Source: Leptothoe spongobia TAU-MAC 1115 (lineage in GTDB: Bacteria > Cyanobacteriota > Cyanobacteriia > Phormidesmidales > Phormidesmidaceae). Taken from it: a stretch of 40,631 nt of DNA. Shown piece by piece: positions 9,301 through 16,994 of this stretch. Location: positions 89,474 to 130,104 of the forward strand of contig NZ_JADOES010000037.1 in assembly GCF_018739885.1 (NCBI RefSeq). Direction: 5' to 3'. Under the pieces are notes generated by a model. That model was not told the DNA's origin and searched no databases. It saw only the letters and a program-made list of their open reading frames with translations. The position numbers were made by a program, and so were the translations under genes. Each line of letters starts with the position of its first letter. The first letter of the stretch is position 1.

Positions 9301-10474
9301 GGCTATTAGCGGCAATTACTAGGGAAGGCGCACGAGTATTTTGGGCGGTATCAACACGAACTTTGATCGTAGGAAACTGCATAGCAGCTTCTTTAAAGTC
9401 AGTTTGAATCAGCGGATTTACGTTCGTAAAGCTGGGTGAAGTCCCGGTTAAGCAGCCATCCCCAATGAGATAGGCTAAAAGCCTAATCTTGTGGTCAGGT
9501 AAAGATTGTTGGCCAAAAACCTCTAACTTTCTAGGGACAGCAATTTTGGCACCAACGCTTAAGCTGCTTAACGGTAACCATCCATCCATGGTCAGATAAG
9601 GATGAGTGTAAGTGGTTTTAAGGGTTCTGCCGAGGCGTGTCGTTACTTGAAAAACAGGTTTAATGCCATCATCAACAAAAACACTGGGCTGTGTCGCTTC
9701 AAATCGCCACTGGTTACTCAGTGTCAATAACTGAGCTTGACGCTGTTGATAAATCTCTTCAATAGTTTTGAGAGAGCCATCGGTGAGTAGGATCTCAGCA
9801 TCTGCACTCAAACATTTCCCCATGGCCGGACGTCCAGCGGCGATTATTAGGTCAGAACGCTGAAAGCCCTGGGTCATGGCGTCTAAATCGTAGAACCCAC
9901 AGGATAGACCGGGCAAAACCATGCCCATGGAGCGTTGTTCGATGTCGTCAAAGGTTTCGGTGAGGATGTCGGATGTCGCTGTGAGTCCTTGCTGTGGTCG
10001 ATCTTGGGTGATGCCAAAGATTTTTTGCTCGGACTGATCTAGCACCGTTTCGATGGGACTTTCTGTTTCATAGCCTAGTTGGGCGATTTCACCACCGATT
10101 TGGATCAGTTTACGACGAGTGTATTTGTCCATGACCAGTTTGGCGTACTGGTCGATGTTGGCAGCGCTGATGGTGCGGTCAAAGAGCTGGGCGAGGCGAG
10201 ATTGACCACCGGCTTTGTCTAGTAAATTATGATCTTTGAGCCAGGAGGCGACGGTCATTAGGTCTGTTGGTTTTCCTTTGGCCTGTAGCTCTATGGCAGC
10301 ACGGTATATTTCACGATGACCACCAATGTAAAACGCATCGGGGACCAAAATTTCGGTGACGCGACCAATGGCTTCTGGGTCGAGTAAAATGCCACCCAAG
10401 ATCGCTTCCTCGGCATCAATATTCTGAGGAGGTAGGCGATCAAAATCTGCTTGAAACTTACGTTCTTGAGCCAT
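6368..10474 (-). CDS. dnaB: Replicative DNA helicase DnaB with two inteins
   Basis: This 1368-residue precursor would splice to a 449-residue DnaB. Extein 1 (1-220) is the N-terminal primase-binding domain plus the first part of the RecA fold, ending in GRPAMGK. Extein 2 (718-882) carries SLEMS, LILIDYLQLM and SQLSRGVE. Extein 3 (1305-1368) carries the end of the RecA fold (IIAKHRNGPTG). The first intein splits the Walker A between Lys220 and Thr718; the second follows SDLRE and precedes SGSIEQD. These are the two classical DnaB intein sites. Each intein starts with Cys and ends in His-Asn, so splicing residues look intact and the helicase is probably functional. DnaB unwinds DNA at the replication fork. 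rplI lies upstream on the same strand, a common cyanobacterial pairing, here with a 547-base gap. The ATG is preceded by a weak purine-rich site. Confidence 0.97.
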   Translation of the reverse strand: MAQERKFQADFDRLPPQNIDAEEAILGGILLDPEAIGRVTEILVPDAFYIGGHREIYRAAIELQAKGKPTDLMTVASWLKDHNLLDKAGGQSRLAQLFDRTISAANIDQYAKLVMDKYTRRKLIQIGGEIAQLGYETESPIETVLDQSEQKIFGITQDRPQQGLTATSDILTETFDDIEQRSMGMVLPGLSCGFYDLDAMTQGFQRSDLIIAAGRPAMGKCLSADAEILLTDGSLKTIEEIYQQRQAQLLTLSNQWRFEATQPSVFVDDGIKPVFQVTTRLGRTLKTTYTHPYLTMDGWLPLSSLSVGAKIAVPRKLEVFGQQSLPDHKIRLLAYLIGDGCLTGTSPSFTNVNPLIQTDFKEAAMQFPTIKVRVDTAQNTRAPSLVIAANSHEVSQVRQQFGQILRTLMQTEDITGRKLAKLVNVSPSLITQWQLGICAPDREAFQKLCQTLNVSSSNQLAPKGYEALRWTGKNPVAAWLDELGLWGLTAHDKHVPDVVFTMPKRQVALFLNRLFSTDGWASVLSSGQAQLGYATVSERLARQVQHLLLRFGIVAVLKHRQVKYKDTRRPAWQLDITDAIAIHTFITEIGIFGKESAVSKVAEAISTRKYHSNRDLIPKPVWTELKAAKGEESWKSLATRAGFPNVSNIHVGKRALSRPRLAALATALEHEPLQQLATSDIYWDEIVAIEPMGNQQVYDLTIPETHNFVANDICVHNTSFVLNVARNIAGGHKQPIAIFSLEMSKQQLVYRLLSAEARIESGRLRTGRIGQHEWEPLGHAISSLSQIPIFIDDTPNISVTEMRSKCRRLKAENGGALGLILIDYLQLMEGSSDNRVQELSKITRSLKGLARELNVPIISLSQLSRGVESRTNKRPMMSDLRECVTGDTLVWLADGRRLPIADLVGQTPDVIAMDAQGKLVETKTDLVWQVGTKSVYEITTASGRKLKATNKHRLYTFDGWQRLQDIKVGERLAVANHMPRMTPTIAEPWPESRIILLGHLIGDGSYLTHQPLRYTTASEENSAIVKATAEEFGCTVNRHPGKGNWHQLVISGNGNRWHPAGVGRWLKELGIFNQRSADKHIPAEIFQLPDHQIALLLKHLWATDGCISNYHHPNGKKYKASIFFSTVSEQLARDVMALLLRLHIASKMRWTKSNCYEVHIYGKNHQLKFLDQVGAFGPRVKPAIAAKAELLRRGKANPNRDTLPIQVFDLVKQKMKEQGISQRQMAALRGTSYGGSSHFKFAPSREMLQSYAEILDSEELRKIANSHIFWDEIVSIEPTGEEPVYDLTVPGPASWLADGIVSHNSGSIEQDADLIMMLYREEYYDPDTPDRGLAEVIIAKHRNGPTGTVKLLFEPQYTLFRNLAKPNA
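6563..7828 (-). other. Intein 2 in DnaB, homing-endonuclease type
   Basis: This is residues 883-1304 (422 aa). It begins with Cys883 (CVTGDTLVWLADGRR) and ends in GIVSHN before Ser1305. LAGLIDADG-like motifs are LLGHLIGDG and LLKHLWATDG. A block F-like VYDLTVPGPASW lies near the end. Its last third resembles that of intein 1 (NRDTLP then FWDEIVSIEPTG, against NRDLIP then YWDEIVAIEPMG), so the two share ancestry. A KEQGISQRQMAALRG stretch may be a second helix-turn-helix. Confidence 0.93.
8324..9814 (-). other. Intein 1 in DnaB (Walker A site), homing-endonuclease type
   Basis: This is residues 221-717 of the precursor (497 aa). It begins with Cys221 (CLSADAEILLTDG, splicing block A). A THPYLTMDGW segment is block B-like, and it ends with HNFVANDICVHN before Thr718. 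Two LAGLIDADG-like motifs are visible, LLAYLIGDG and LFSTDGWAS, so it encodes a homing endonuclease. Between them is a segment resembling a Cro/Xre helix-turn-helix (GRKLAKLVNVSPSLITQW), an unusual inserted DNA-binding element. It excises itself from DnaB after translation. Confidence 0.93.
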
Positions 10475-11013
10475 GACAACCTTCAGAGGAAACGGTGGGT
10501 GTAGCTAAATAAGTTAACTGCATTAGAAAGGGCGTGTTTGTAGCGAAGTCAGGGGTTAGGAATATCAGCAAACCCTGTTACGTCCCTAAAGCTAGTATCG
10601 TAGATACCCATATATAGCGTCAAGAAAATTTTAGGTACGCTATTGGTAGAGCATATTAGCGGTATGAACTCACATGTTTGGACAATGCTAGTTTAGTTCA
10701 TTTGTATTATATCAACTGTGATGGCATGCTGTCTTAGTGGTTCAGATATGCAAAGGTGATTCCGTAAGCATCTTAAGGGATAAGGATTTTATAAGATCCA
10801 AAAATTATGTCTGAAGAGGTTTCCATGGCAACCTGTACATCAAAAGATAGAACCTAATTGAGCCCTTATTCCTAAGCACTCTGACAGAATGATTGGCTGT
10901 ACCAGTGACCAGCTGATGAGAAGACCCTTGATCATCATTGATCAAGGGTCTTGATGGTCTATTACGTTGATCGTTAGTCCTCGACCGTAGAGAGTTCGGT
11001 GTTTTTGGCCTAA
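10475..11013. other. Gap between dnaB and rplI
   Basis: No convincing coding region was found on either strand of this 539-base gap. The only clear structure is the 14-base-pair hairpin at 10921-10952. The rest is moderately A+T-rich and probably contains the dnaB promoter, which could not be located with confidence. Confidence 0.5.
10921..10952 (-). terminator. Long perfect hairpin downstream of rplI
   Basis: AAGACCCTTGATCA (10921-10934) and TGATCAAGGGTCTT (10939-10952) form a perfect 14-base-pair stem with a four-base loop. It lies about 60 bases after the rplI stop in the direction of transcription. There is no strong U-run, only TCTTCTC, so it could be a processing or attenuation structure between rplI and dnaB rather than a simple terminator. 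Confidence 0.5.
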
Positions 11014-11466
11014 CTACGCAACCCGAAGCTTTAATTCGGCAGTGACTTCACTATGAAGCTTAATGAGTACTGTGTATTCACCCAGCTTGTTGATCGGTGG
11101 AACTTCGATGTCGCGCTTATCAATGTCTTTGCTGGTATTGGTCTTGATGAGTTCGGCGACCTCATCAGCGGTGACGGTACCGAAGATAGCGTCGTTTTCA
11201 CCGACTTCTTTCTTGATAGTAAAGAGACCGATGGTTGCGATCGCAGTTTGCATAGCGAGAGCATCCTGCTTGATCTGCTCTAGACGCTGGCGCTCTTCTT
11301 CACGACGGCGCTCTACCTGCTTGAGTACGCCAGGAGTGGCACGATAGCCCAAACCCCGAGGCATCAAATAATTGCGTGCATAGCCAGGTGCTACTTCGAC
11401 GAGGTCGCCTTCTTTACCTAGCTTGCTAATGTCTTGACTTAGAACTAACTGAACCCGTTTTGCCAT
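11014..11466 (-). CDS. rplI: 50S ribosomal protein L9
   Basis: This encodes 150 residues, the usual length of L9, starting MAKRVQLVLSQDISKLG. The N-terminal signature GDLVEVAPGYARNYLMPRGLG (residues about 20-40) matches the 23S-rRNA-binding domain. A long charged helix follows (about 48-75, rich in Arg, Glu and Gln), and a C-terminal domain ends in AELKLRVA. A longer frame reaches 11523, but its first 19 codons are not L9-like, so the ATG at 11464-11466 is chosen. L9 binds the large ribosomal subunit near the L1 stalk. dnaB follows on the same strand. Confidence 0.96.
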   Translation of the reverse strand: MAKRVQLVLSQDISKLGKEGDLVEVAPGYARNYLMPRGLGYRATPGVLKQVERRREEERQRLEQIKQDALAMQTAIATIGLFTIKKEVGENDAIFGTVTADEVAELIKTNTSKDIDKRDIEVPPINKLGEYTVLIKLHSEVTAELKLRVA

Positions 11467-11845
11467 AATGATTCTGCTCGGGCCCAGATAAACTTCGCGT
11501 ACACATTTGGAAGCGGCATCCACCTCTTGAGTGGATTAGGTTGTCAAACGTGTAAACGGTTTATTTGACCCAGTCTCCTTCTTTGACCCGTAATAAAACT
11601 AGTGCAGTCTAACATTCTATAGACTCAAGTCCGTCTGAGGCAAATTTAAATCGATGGCGGAGGTTAATGATTGCCTGGATGAATCAGTCGGTGGTCTGAT
11701 GTCGGTACACATGTGTTTACTAGCGACCCGATAATCAAGGCCTTAGTCAGTACTTAGTAAGGTGTATTGATCATAAATCTGATGAATCCTATTGTTAATT
11801 TGTTTGATGCTCATTACGTAGTGCGTTTTGGGGATGCCAGGATGG
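11467..11845. other. Gap between rplI and the glyoxalase II gene
   Basis: This 379-base stretch probably holds the rplI promoter. The palindrome ACACATGTGT lies near 11706-11715. No gene with credible codon use was found; the short plus-strand frame at 11767-11952 overlaps gloB and looks like noise. Confidence 0.4.
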
Positions 11846-12610
11846 CTAAAACATATCTTTCATGCCACGAATACGTCCAAACACACGGGCAGGCTCTTGC
11901 ATTTTTGCCGCTGATTGTAAGGCTGGTTGATCCCATCGCAGAAAGGGGTTAGTTTTTTTCTCGACGCCCAGTAGTGAGGGGACGGTTGCCTGCTGACGTT
12001 GTCGTGCTAGTTGCACCTGCTGATATCGATTCTGCAGCTCAGGGTTTTGCCCATCTACGGTCACTGCGAATTTCAAATTATTCAAGGTGTATTCGTGGGC
12101 GCACCATACCCTGGTATTGTCGGGTAGCTGCCGCAGTTTGCTGAGGGACTCAACCATTTGTGCCGGTGTGCCTTCAAAGAGTCGTCCGCAGCCGCCTGCA
12201 AAGAGGGTATCGCCGCAGAATAGTTCTCCTGGTTCCTGGTCGATGGGGGCAAAGTAGTAGGCGATGTGCCCTCGGGTGTGGCCAGGTACAAAGAAGATTT
12301 GGGCGGTGCGTCCACCAAAGAGAATAACATCACCATCATTCAGAAAGACTTTTTGGCCAGGGATGCGATCGCGATCTGCCTCACTGGCATACACAGTTGC
12401 GTTAGGAAATATTTTGAGTAACTGTTGGTTGCCACCGACATGGTCCCCATGGTGATGGGTGTTAAAAATAACGGTGAGTTTAGCACCCAGTTCTTCTAAC
12501 TTTTTGAGGACGGGCTGAGCCTCTGTGGGATCAACGACCGCCGCTCTAGGTCCATCTTGCAGCAAGAAAATATAGTTATCTGACCAGGCATTGAGGCGAT
12601 GTATCTGCAT
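11846..12610 (-). CDS. gloB: Hydroxyacylglutathione hydrolase (glyoxalase II)
   Basis: This encodes 254 residues from the ATG at 12608-12610 (MQIHRLNAWSDNYIFLL). A longer frame adds 42 residues upstream that do not look like the family. The metallo-beta-lactamase metal-binding motif is THHHGDH at 51-57. Further ligands appear in FFVPGHTRGHIAYYF and ELFCGDTLFAGGCGRLFEGT, and WCAHEYTLNNLKFA matches the glyoxalase II substrate-binding helix. It hydrolyses S-D-lactoylglutathione to D-lactate and glutathione, the second step of methylglyoxal detoxification in the cytoplasm, with a binuclear Zn/Fe centre. The aminotransferase gene lies 191 bases upstream on the same strand. Confidence 0.95.
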   Translation of the reverse strand: MQIHRLNAWSDNYIFLLQDGPRAAVVDPTEAQPVLKKLEELGAKLTVIFNTHHHGDHVGGNQQLLKIFPNATVYASEADRDRIPGQKVFLNDGDVILFGGRTAQIFFVPGHTRGHIAYYFAPIDQEPGELFCGDTLFAGGCGRLFEGTPAQMVESLSKLRQLPDNTRVWCAHEYTLNNLKFAVTVDGQNPELQNRYQQVQLARQRQQATVPSLLGVEKKTNPFLRWDQPALQSAAKMQEPARVFGRIRGMKDMF

Positions 12611-12801
12611 AGTTGGGGGTGGAACGTTGGCTAATACTAGTATGAAGGAAAGCTTGCCCCTTGGCTGGGTCTGTATTTCGTATGAGGTTATTGACGGGAC
12701 GTTGTAGGGTGTTGTTAGCGAAGCGTAACGCACCATCTACATGGATTTGAGCTTTGTTCTCTGATCGATTTCCGCAGAAGATGCAGGATGTAAAATTCAA
12801 G

Positions 12802-13980
12802 TCAGACCGTTAATTCTTTAATACCTTGTACCAGCCTATCAATACCTAACGATGCATTTTCTAGAGTGAGGCTACCATAGGAGATTCTCAGATAACAACC
12901 ATCATTCATCCCGAACGCTTGGCCTGGAATAACAGCGACTTTATACGTGTCTATTAGCCGTTTAACCAAATCTAAGTCTGATAAGTCCGAAGTCACTTTG
13001 AGAAAACAATAAAATGCTCCGTCAGGAACCACTACCGTACATGTCGCCGGTAAATCTTGCAGTTTTTGCAGAATACTCTCTCTGACCTTGGCAATGGCGG
13101 ATACATGCTCAGAAAGATAATTGTCATCAGCGCTTAATGCGCCTAGAGCTGCATATTGAGAAATGACTGGAGGACAGATTAGATTCGTATCTTGTATTTT
13201 TAAAATTGGTGGTAATAACTTTTTGGGGATAACCATATACCCAATTCGCCAACTGGCAAATCCATAGGTTTTAGAAAGGCTGAAGAGAGAAATGGTGTGT
13301 GGCGTACTGTGGGGAAAAGAGGCGGGTGAGGTATGTTTTACTTGGTTGTAGGTAAAATATTCATAGGCTTCATCACTAATATGATAAATGCCTGTCTCCT
13401 GACAGATTTTATTGATTTCTCTCAGGGTAGAAGCATCATAAACGACTCCAGTAGGGTTATTGGGAGAAATTGTCACTATAGCCTTCGTTTTAGGTGTAAT
13501 TGCTTTTCGTAATTCATCTATTTGCGGATGATAGTTATCATCAGTCTGGACGGGGACAGGATGACAGTTAATCATCCCAATTGCCATCTCATGGTTAAAG
13601 TAATAAGGCGTATTTAATATAATTTCATCGCCAGCGTGAGTAATGGCTAATATGGCATTTAAGAATCCCATATTGCTGCCAGCAGCAACGACTATACAAT
13701 TATCATCTCCAATATTAATTTGGTTATCTTGACGTAATTTTTTTTGGATGCCGCTTAAGAGCTTAGGAATGCCAATGGTTGCTTGATATTTGTGTTCCTG
13801 GGGATGAGCTAAAAAATCTTGAATGGCTGCGATTGCAGTATTGGGTGGACTATAGGACACAACACCTTGATCTAACGGGATAGTGCCAGGATTGTTTTTG
13901 ATCAGTTCTTTAATTAATGGAATGATAGGAGTCTGTATACTTTGCATGCGAGAGTATACGGTACTAGTATTGGCAACCAT
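12802..13980 (-). CDS. Class I/II PLP-dependent aminotransferase (aspartate aminotransferase-like)
   Basis: This encodes 392 residues, the normal length for fold-type I aminotransferases. The phosphate- and ring-binding features are visible: AAGSNMGF (99-106), SPNNPTG (172-178, with the Asn that binds the PLP ring oxygen), D203 and Y206 in SDEAYEYF, and the Schiff-base lysine K237 in SLSKTYGFASWRIG. Near the C-terminus, CYLRISYGSL contains the Arg that binds the substrate carboxylate. It probably transfers an amino group between an amino acid and a 2-oxo acid. The exact substrate (aspartate, aromatic or alanine-type) cannot be read from these motifs. The gene is on the same strand as gloB but 191 bases away, so an operon is uncertain. 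Confidence 0.88.
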   Translation of the reverse strand: MVANTSTVYSRMQSIQTPIIPLIKELIKNNPGTIPLDQGVVSYSPPNTAIAAIQDFLAHPQEHKYQATIGIPKLLSGIQKKLRQDNQINIGDDNCIVVAAGSNMGFLNAILAITHAGDEIILNTPYYFNHEMAIGMINCHPVPVQTDDNYHPQIDELRKAITPKTKAIVTISPNNPTGVVYDASTLREINKICQETGIYHISDEAYEYFTYNQVKHTSPASFPHSTPHTISLFSLSKTYGFASWRIGYMVIPKKLLPPILKIQDTNLICPPVISQYAALGALSADDNYLSEHVSAIAKVRESILQKLQDLPATCTVVVPDGAFYCFLKVTSDLSDLDLVKRLIDTYKVAVIPGQAFGMNDGCYLRISYGSLTLENASLGIDRLVQGIKELTV

Positions 13981-14273
13981 TCTAAGAATATGAGTACGCT
14001 TAAGATAACTGTGCTACTTATATATTATTGGTTGACAAAATGCTGGAGTTGTTAATAAATATGCATGACAGATCCTGTGCAACGCATGGATTGTTGTTCA
14101 CCTAATGTTTCAGGCAATTGAAGCAACATAATGGTTTATCTCTAGGCACCGAGACCCTGGGTGATTACCTGGCAGTGATGGTGGAGTCCAGAGAGCCAGG
14201 AGGAATGATGGGTAATGGCAACTTTCTCACTCCAGTAGGTCAAAGCTTGCTGTCATAAACAGTCTGTTCAAGT

Positions 14274-14624
14274 TTAATTGATGGCTTGCCACGCTTTTAA
14301 TAGTTTCACCATCTGATCGTCTAAAACATCTTGTAGCTCACTGCCTCGGATTCCATATTTTTCGTATCGAGCCCAATATCCGTCATTAGATTGGGCAGCT
14401 AACTCGATTGCGAACGAATTTGGTTCTTCTTGAGAATTGCTGTGACCTAACTGTAAGGAGTTGTAGTTATATAAGCTGAAAAATAAGCGGTCGGTTTTCT
14501 TTTGCCAGATGCGATCGCAATAATTCAATACTGCCGCACTCGGCGGTAGTTCTTGCCAGCCCTTGTGTTGTAACCAGCTGGCTAATTCTGAAAGGCTAGG
14601 TGTGTCTGCTACATTCACTTGCAT
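14274..14624 (-). CDS. Hypothetical protein, 116 residues
   Basis: The family is not recognised. The protein is soluble, with no signal peptide or membrane helix, rich in Trp and Tyr (GWQELPPSAAVLNYCDRIWQKK), and ends in a helical segment (QMVKLLKAWQAIN). It has acceptable codon use and contains an in-frame HIP1 site (near 14511), which suggests it belongs to the resident genome. Gaps of about 290 and 520 bases separate it from its neighbours, so it is probably transcribed alone. Confidence 0.55.
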   Translation of the reverse strand: MQVNVADTPSLSELASWLQHKGWQELPPSAAVLNYCDRIWQKKTDRLFFSLYNYNSLQLGHSNSQEEPNSFAIELAAQSNDGYWARYEKYGIRGSELQDVLDDQMVKLLKAWQAIN

Positions 14625-15148
14625 CTGAATCGAACTGTAAGTACTTAAGGAATTTTGAAATAGCGATGCCTGACGTACGTAGTTTAAGCCATAGTCAGGA
14701 AAAATACTCTTTCTTTTACAAAAAAAACAGCTAAGTGGCGGATGCCACTAGTTGAAAATACGTATCTATTTTTAGTAAAAAATATCACTTAATCTCTAAG
14801 TGAATACATAGAGTAGAGATCCATCTTAGGGGTGTTTGTTAGCAAGAGTCGAATTTTTCTAAAAATCCTCGAAACTCTGCTCTAAAGTTAAAATATCGGT
14901 CCTAATGCATAGGTTTACTGACGGTGCTTAACAGTAATTTAGTGGTCTTAGGCGTACGCCTCACTATCTAAGTAGGTAGTCTTGATAACGGAGGGTGTGA
15001 CCGATTCCCTCTTGATGTCTGCAATATGCGTGATTTAAAGTTTTTGTAGAGATTTGCGACAATATCACCTAATAAGGCTGAATTGTGGAATTTAGGGGGG
15101 CTTGGGATAATAAGGATGAAGACGTTAGCCGCCTGGGAGTGATGGCTT
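14625..15148. other. A+T-rich intergenic region with short palindromes
   Basis: There is no credible gene in these 524 bases. Small inverted repeats are visible: AGTGGC/GCCACT near 14735-14750, TCACTTA/TAAGTGA near 14787-14803, and the palindrome AGGCGTACGCCT near 14951-14962. It probably contains the promoter of the 116-residue gene. Confidence 0.4.
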
Positions 15149-15616
15149 CTATGGAAAGCGCTGTTGAATCGATGCGATCAGGTCATTTAAGCTGCTGACG
15201 ATGGGAATAGTGTAGCGATCGCAAACTACCTCCACATTGCCTTTACGCCAAAAGCCATCAGGGCAGCAAACGACGAGCCTACCGCTGCTCGCAAATAGTC
15301 CCAGCTCCAGTAATGTAATTGGCGATTGGGTGGACGGTGAAAAATACATTGCAATCATAGCCGCGTTTTCTTGCGCTTCTAGTTCCCATTCCACTTGACC
15401 GCGAAACTGTAGATTTGTAATGGTTTGTTGCCAGCAAGGATCCCACGCATCGCGACGGGGATTGAGCAGGGTTAGATCTTTTGGTTGGAGGGATTGTGCT
15501 ACATAATCTTGCCAGTTTTCTGCTGTTCCCATTTCAATGGAGCCTGCGAGAAAGACTGTACGTTGATAATCGCTCACCAGACTGAGTGGTTGGGGTGGTT
15601 TAATTACATGAACCAT
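15149..15616 (-). CDS. Nucleoside 2-deoxyribosyltransferase-like protein
   Basis: This encodes 155 residues. FLAGSIEMGTAENWQDYV (about 23-40), LLNPRRDAWD (about 55-64), the acidic helix VEWELEAQENAAMIAMYF, and PITLLELGLFA (about 98-110) match the nucleoside 2-deoxyribosyltransferase-like Rossmann fold (Nuc_deoxyrib_tr_2 type). RKGNVEVVCDRY follows near the C-terminus. The Glu in LLELG is the expected nucleophile position. Family members may cleave or transfer N-glycosidic bonds of nucleosides or nucleotides; the substrate here is unknown. It is a single-domain cytoplasmic protein. The adjacent zinc-ribbon gene on the same strand begins 929 bases upstream and ends 86 bases away. Confidence 0.8.
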   Translation of the reverse strand: MVHVIKPPQPLSLVSDYQRTVFLAGSIEMGTAENWQDYVAQSLQPKDLTLLNPRRDAWDPCWQQTITNLQFRGQVEWELEAQENAAMIAMYFSPSTQSPITLLELGLFASSGRLVVCCPDGFWRKGNVEVVCDRYTIPIVSSLNDLIASIQQRFP

Positions 15617-15702
15617 ATGATGGCTGATCGGACATGCTAGTAAAGACGACGAAGTTCAATTGCATAATCGCCAGTTGATAGCTCATTGTTTACCCTATCC
15701 AG

Positions 15703-16545
15703 TTACGAAAAGAGACCAGCGATCACATCAGCGAGTACTTCTGTCATGCCAGCGGCAATCTCTCCTGTGACCTCAAGGATAACGGTTGCAAGTTCTGGTA
15801 AATCCCCCATGGATGTCAATGCTGTACTAGTCACTTCCCCAAGAGATTCCACTATACCCCCAGCCATTTCAGGTGTATCAGCTACAGCTTGGGCACTTCC
15901 TTTGATGACGTGACTAGCGGTCTGTGCCATGGCCTGGACTAAATCCGATTCACCCCCCTGAGTGAGAATATCCAGACTACCGTCAACAATAATCTGGCCC
16001 ACAGTGTCACTGACTAGATTAACGCCAGTGTAATGAGTGCCTTGCGAAATTTGGGCTATCTCAGCCTTAGGCAAGGTGGAGGCAGGCTGTTTCTTAGAAG
16101 AGTTTTTGATTTCTGGGAGTGATTGCTTCCAGAGTGAGGTTAACTCTGTTTGATCAAACCAGACGCCTTGGCAACTGTGACAAATATCTAAGGTCAGATC
16201 CTTGTGATGTTTGCGTTGTAATGCCTTTGTGCACACTGGACAATGAATTTGGTTGTGCCATCCACAGGTGTCACAATGTTCCAGGTTGCGATCCATTAAG
16301 GTATTGCAATCATGGCAATGCATCATCCATCTTCGAGGTTTCTGGCTAATGTGCTGACGAACTTTGGGCGATTGAATTTTCTGGGATTTTTGGACTTCAC
16401 CTTCATCGAACCAAACACCACCGCAACGGTTACAGCAATCGAGGGTGAGAAATACCTCTTGATGTTGGCGGGTGATTTTGAGCTTTTGCATCGGTAGTCC
16501 CGTACAAACGGGACAGTTATACCGAGGTTCGGGCGTGCTAGGCAT
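15703..16545 (-). CDS. Protein with TFIIB-type zinc ribbons and a hydrophobic tail
   Basis: This encodes 280 residues from the ATG at 16543-16545. A longer frame to 16602 is possible, but this start overlaps the stop of the upstream small frame (ATGCCTAG), a typical coupled arrangement. Two zinc-ribbon units are visible, each made of a CPVC pair and a later CxxC followed by GVWFDEGE or GVWFDQTE; a further CHDC/CDTC pair lies between them. The last third (about 190-280) is Gly/Ala-rich with repeated small hydrophobic runs (SLGEVTSTALTSM, VILEVTGEIAAGM) and could be amphipathic helices. It resembles the zf-TFIIB family of unknown function. A nucleic-acid or protein-binding role is only inferred. 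Confidence 0.75.
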   Translation of the reverse strand: MPSTPEPRYNCPVCTGLPMQKLKITRQHQEVFLTLDCCNRCGGVWFDEGEVQKSQKIQSPKVRQHISQKPRRWMMHCHDCNTLMDRNLEHCDTCGWHNQIHCPVCTKALQRKHHKDLTLDICHSCQGVWFDQTELTSLWKQSLPEIKNSSKKQPASTLPKAEIAQISQGTHYTGVNLVSDTVGQIIVDGSLDILTQGGESDLVQAMAQTASHVIKGSAQAVADTPEMAGGIVESLGEVTSTALTSMGDLPELATVILEVTGEIAAGMTEVLADVIAGLFS

Positions 16546-16795
16546 CGAGCAGATCTCGTGAGGTGTGTTTATTGGGGAGCTGCTTGATGTCGGGGAAAGC
16601 ATAGACTAACAGTCCCGAGTCGGTCATTTCGATTTCAGCCAATTCTTGTTGGCATAAAGCAATGAAGACTTCATGGGCTACAGCAGAGTCGATGCCTAAT
16701 TCGGATATGACTTCGATTTCAGTGAGTTTGCCTTGATTGGCTTTGGCTAGTTTGATAATTTCGGCAAAAATTGCTAGGAAACGCCCATGCCTATC
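16538..16795 (-). pseudogene. Small conserved-looking frame without a start codon
   Basis: The frame is open for 85 residues after a TAG at 16796-16798 and reads like a real protein: RFLAIFAEIIKLAKANQGKL, then EVISELGIDSAVAHEVF, then LLVYAFPDIKQLP. It looks like a small helical or winged-helix-like unit. No ATG, GTG or TTG lies in frame before the conserved-looking part. An ATG at 16785-16787 is one frame off and meets a stop after four codons. A single-base deletion near the start, a rare ATT start, or a sequencing error would each explain it. Its stop overlaps the ATG of the zinc-ribbon gene by eight bases, suggesting the pair was an operon. Confidence 0.5.
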
Positions 16796-16994
16796 CTAAC
16801 TAAATGGCTATTGCGGGTTTTCCGTGACTGAGCTGATAACTGGATTGGCGTGCCATTGAGCAGTGATGCAATTGCTTGGAACCGCTGAGAATGGTAAAAA
16901 TAGCACCCATGGACCTGCTGCTTGAGCTCTGCTTCATCGCGAGTCACAGTTCAAGTCAGCTGCTGCGGTTCTGCTAGCGTATTGGAGATTCCCT

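Noticed and set aside
11053..11347. Plus-strand ORFs opposite rplI
   Set aside because: L9 on the minus strand is unambiguous.
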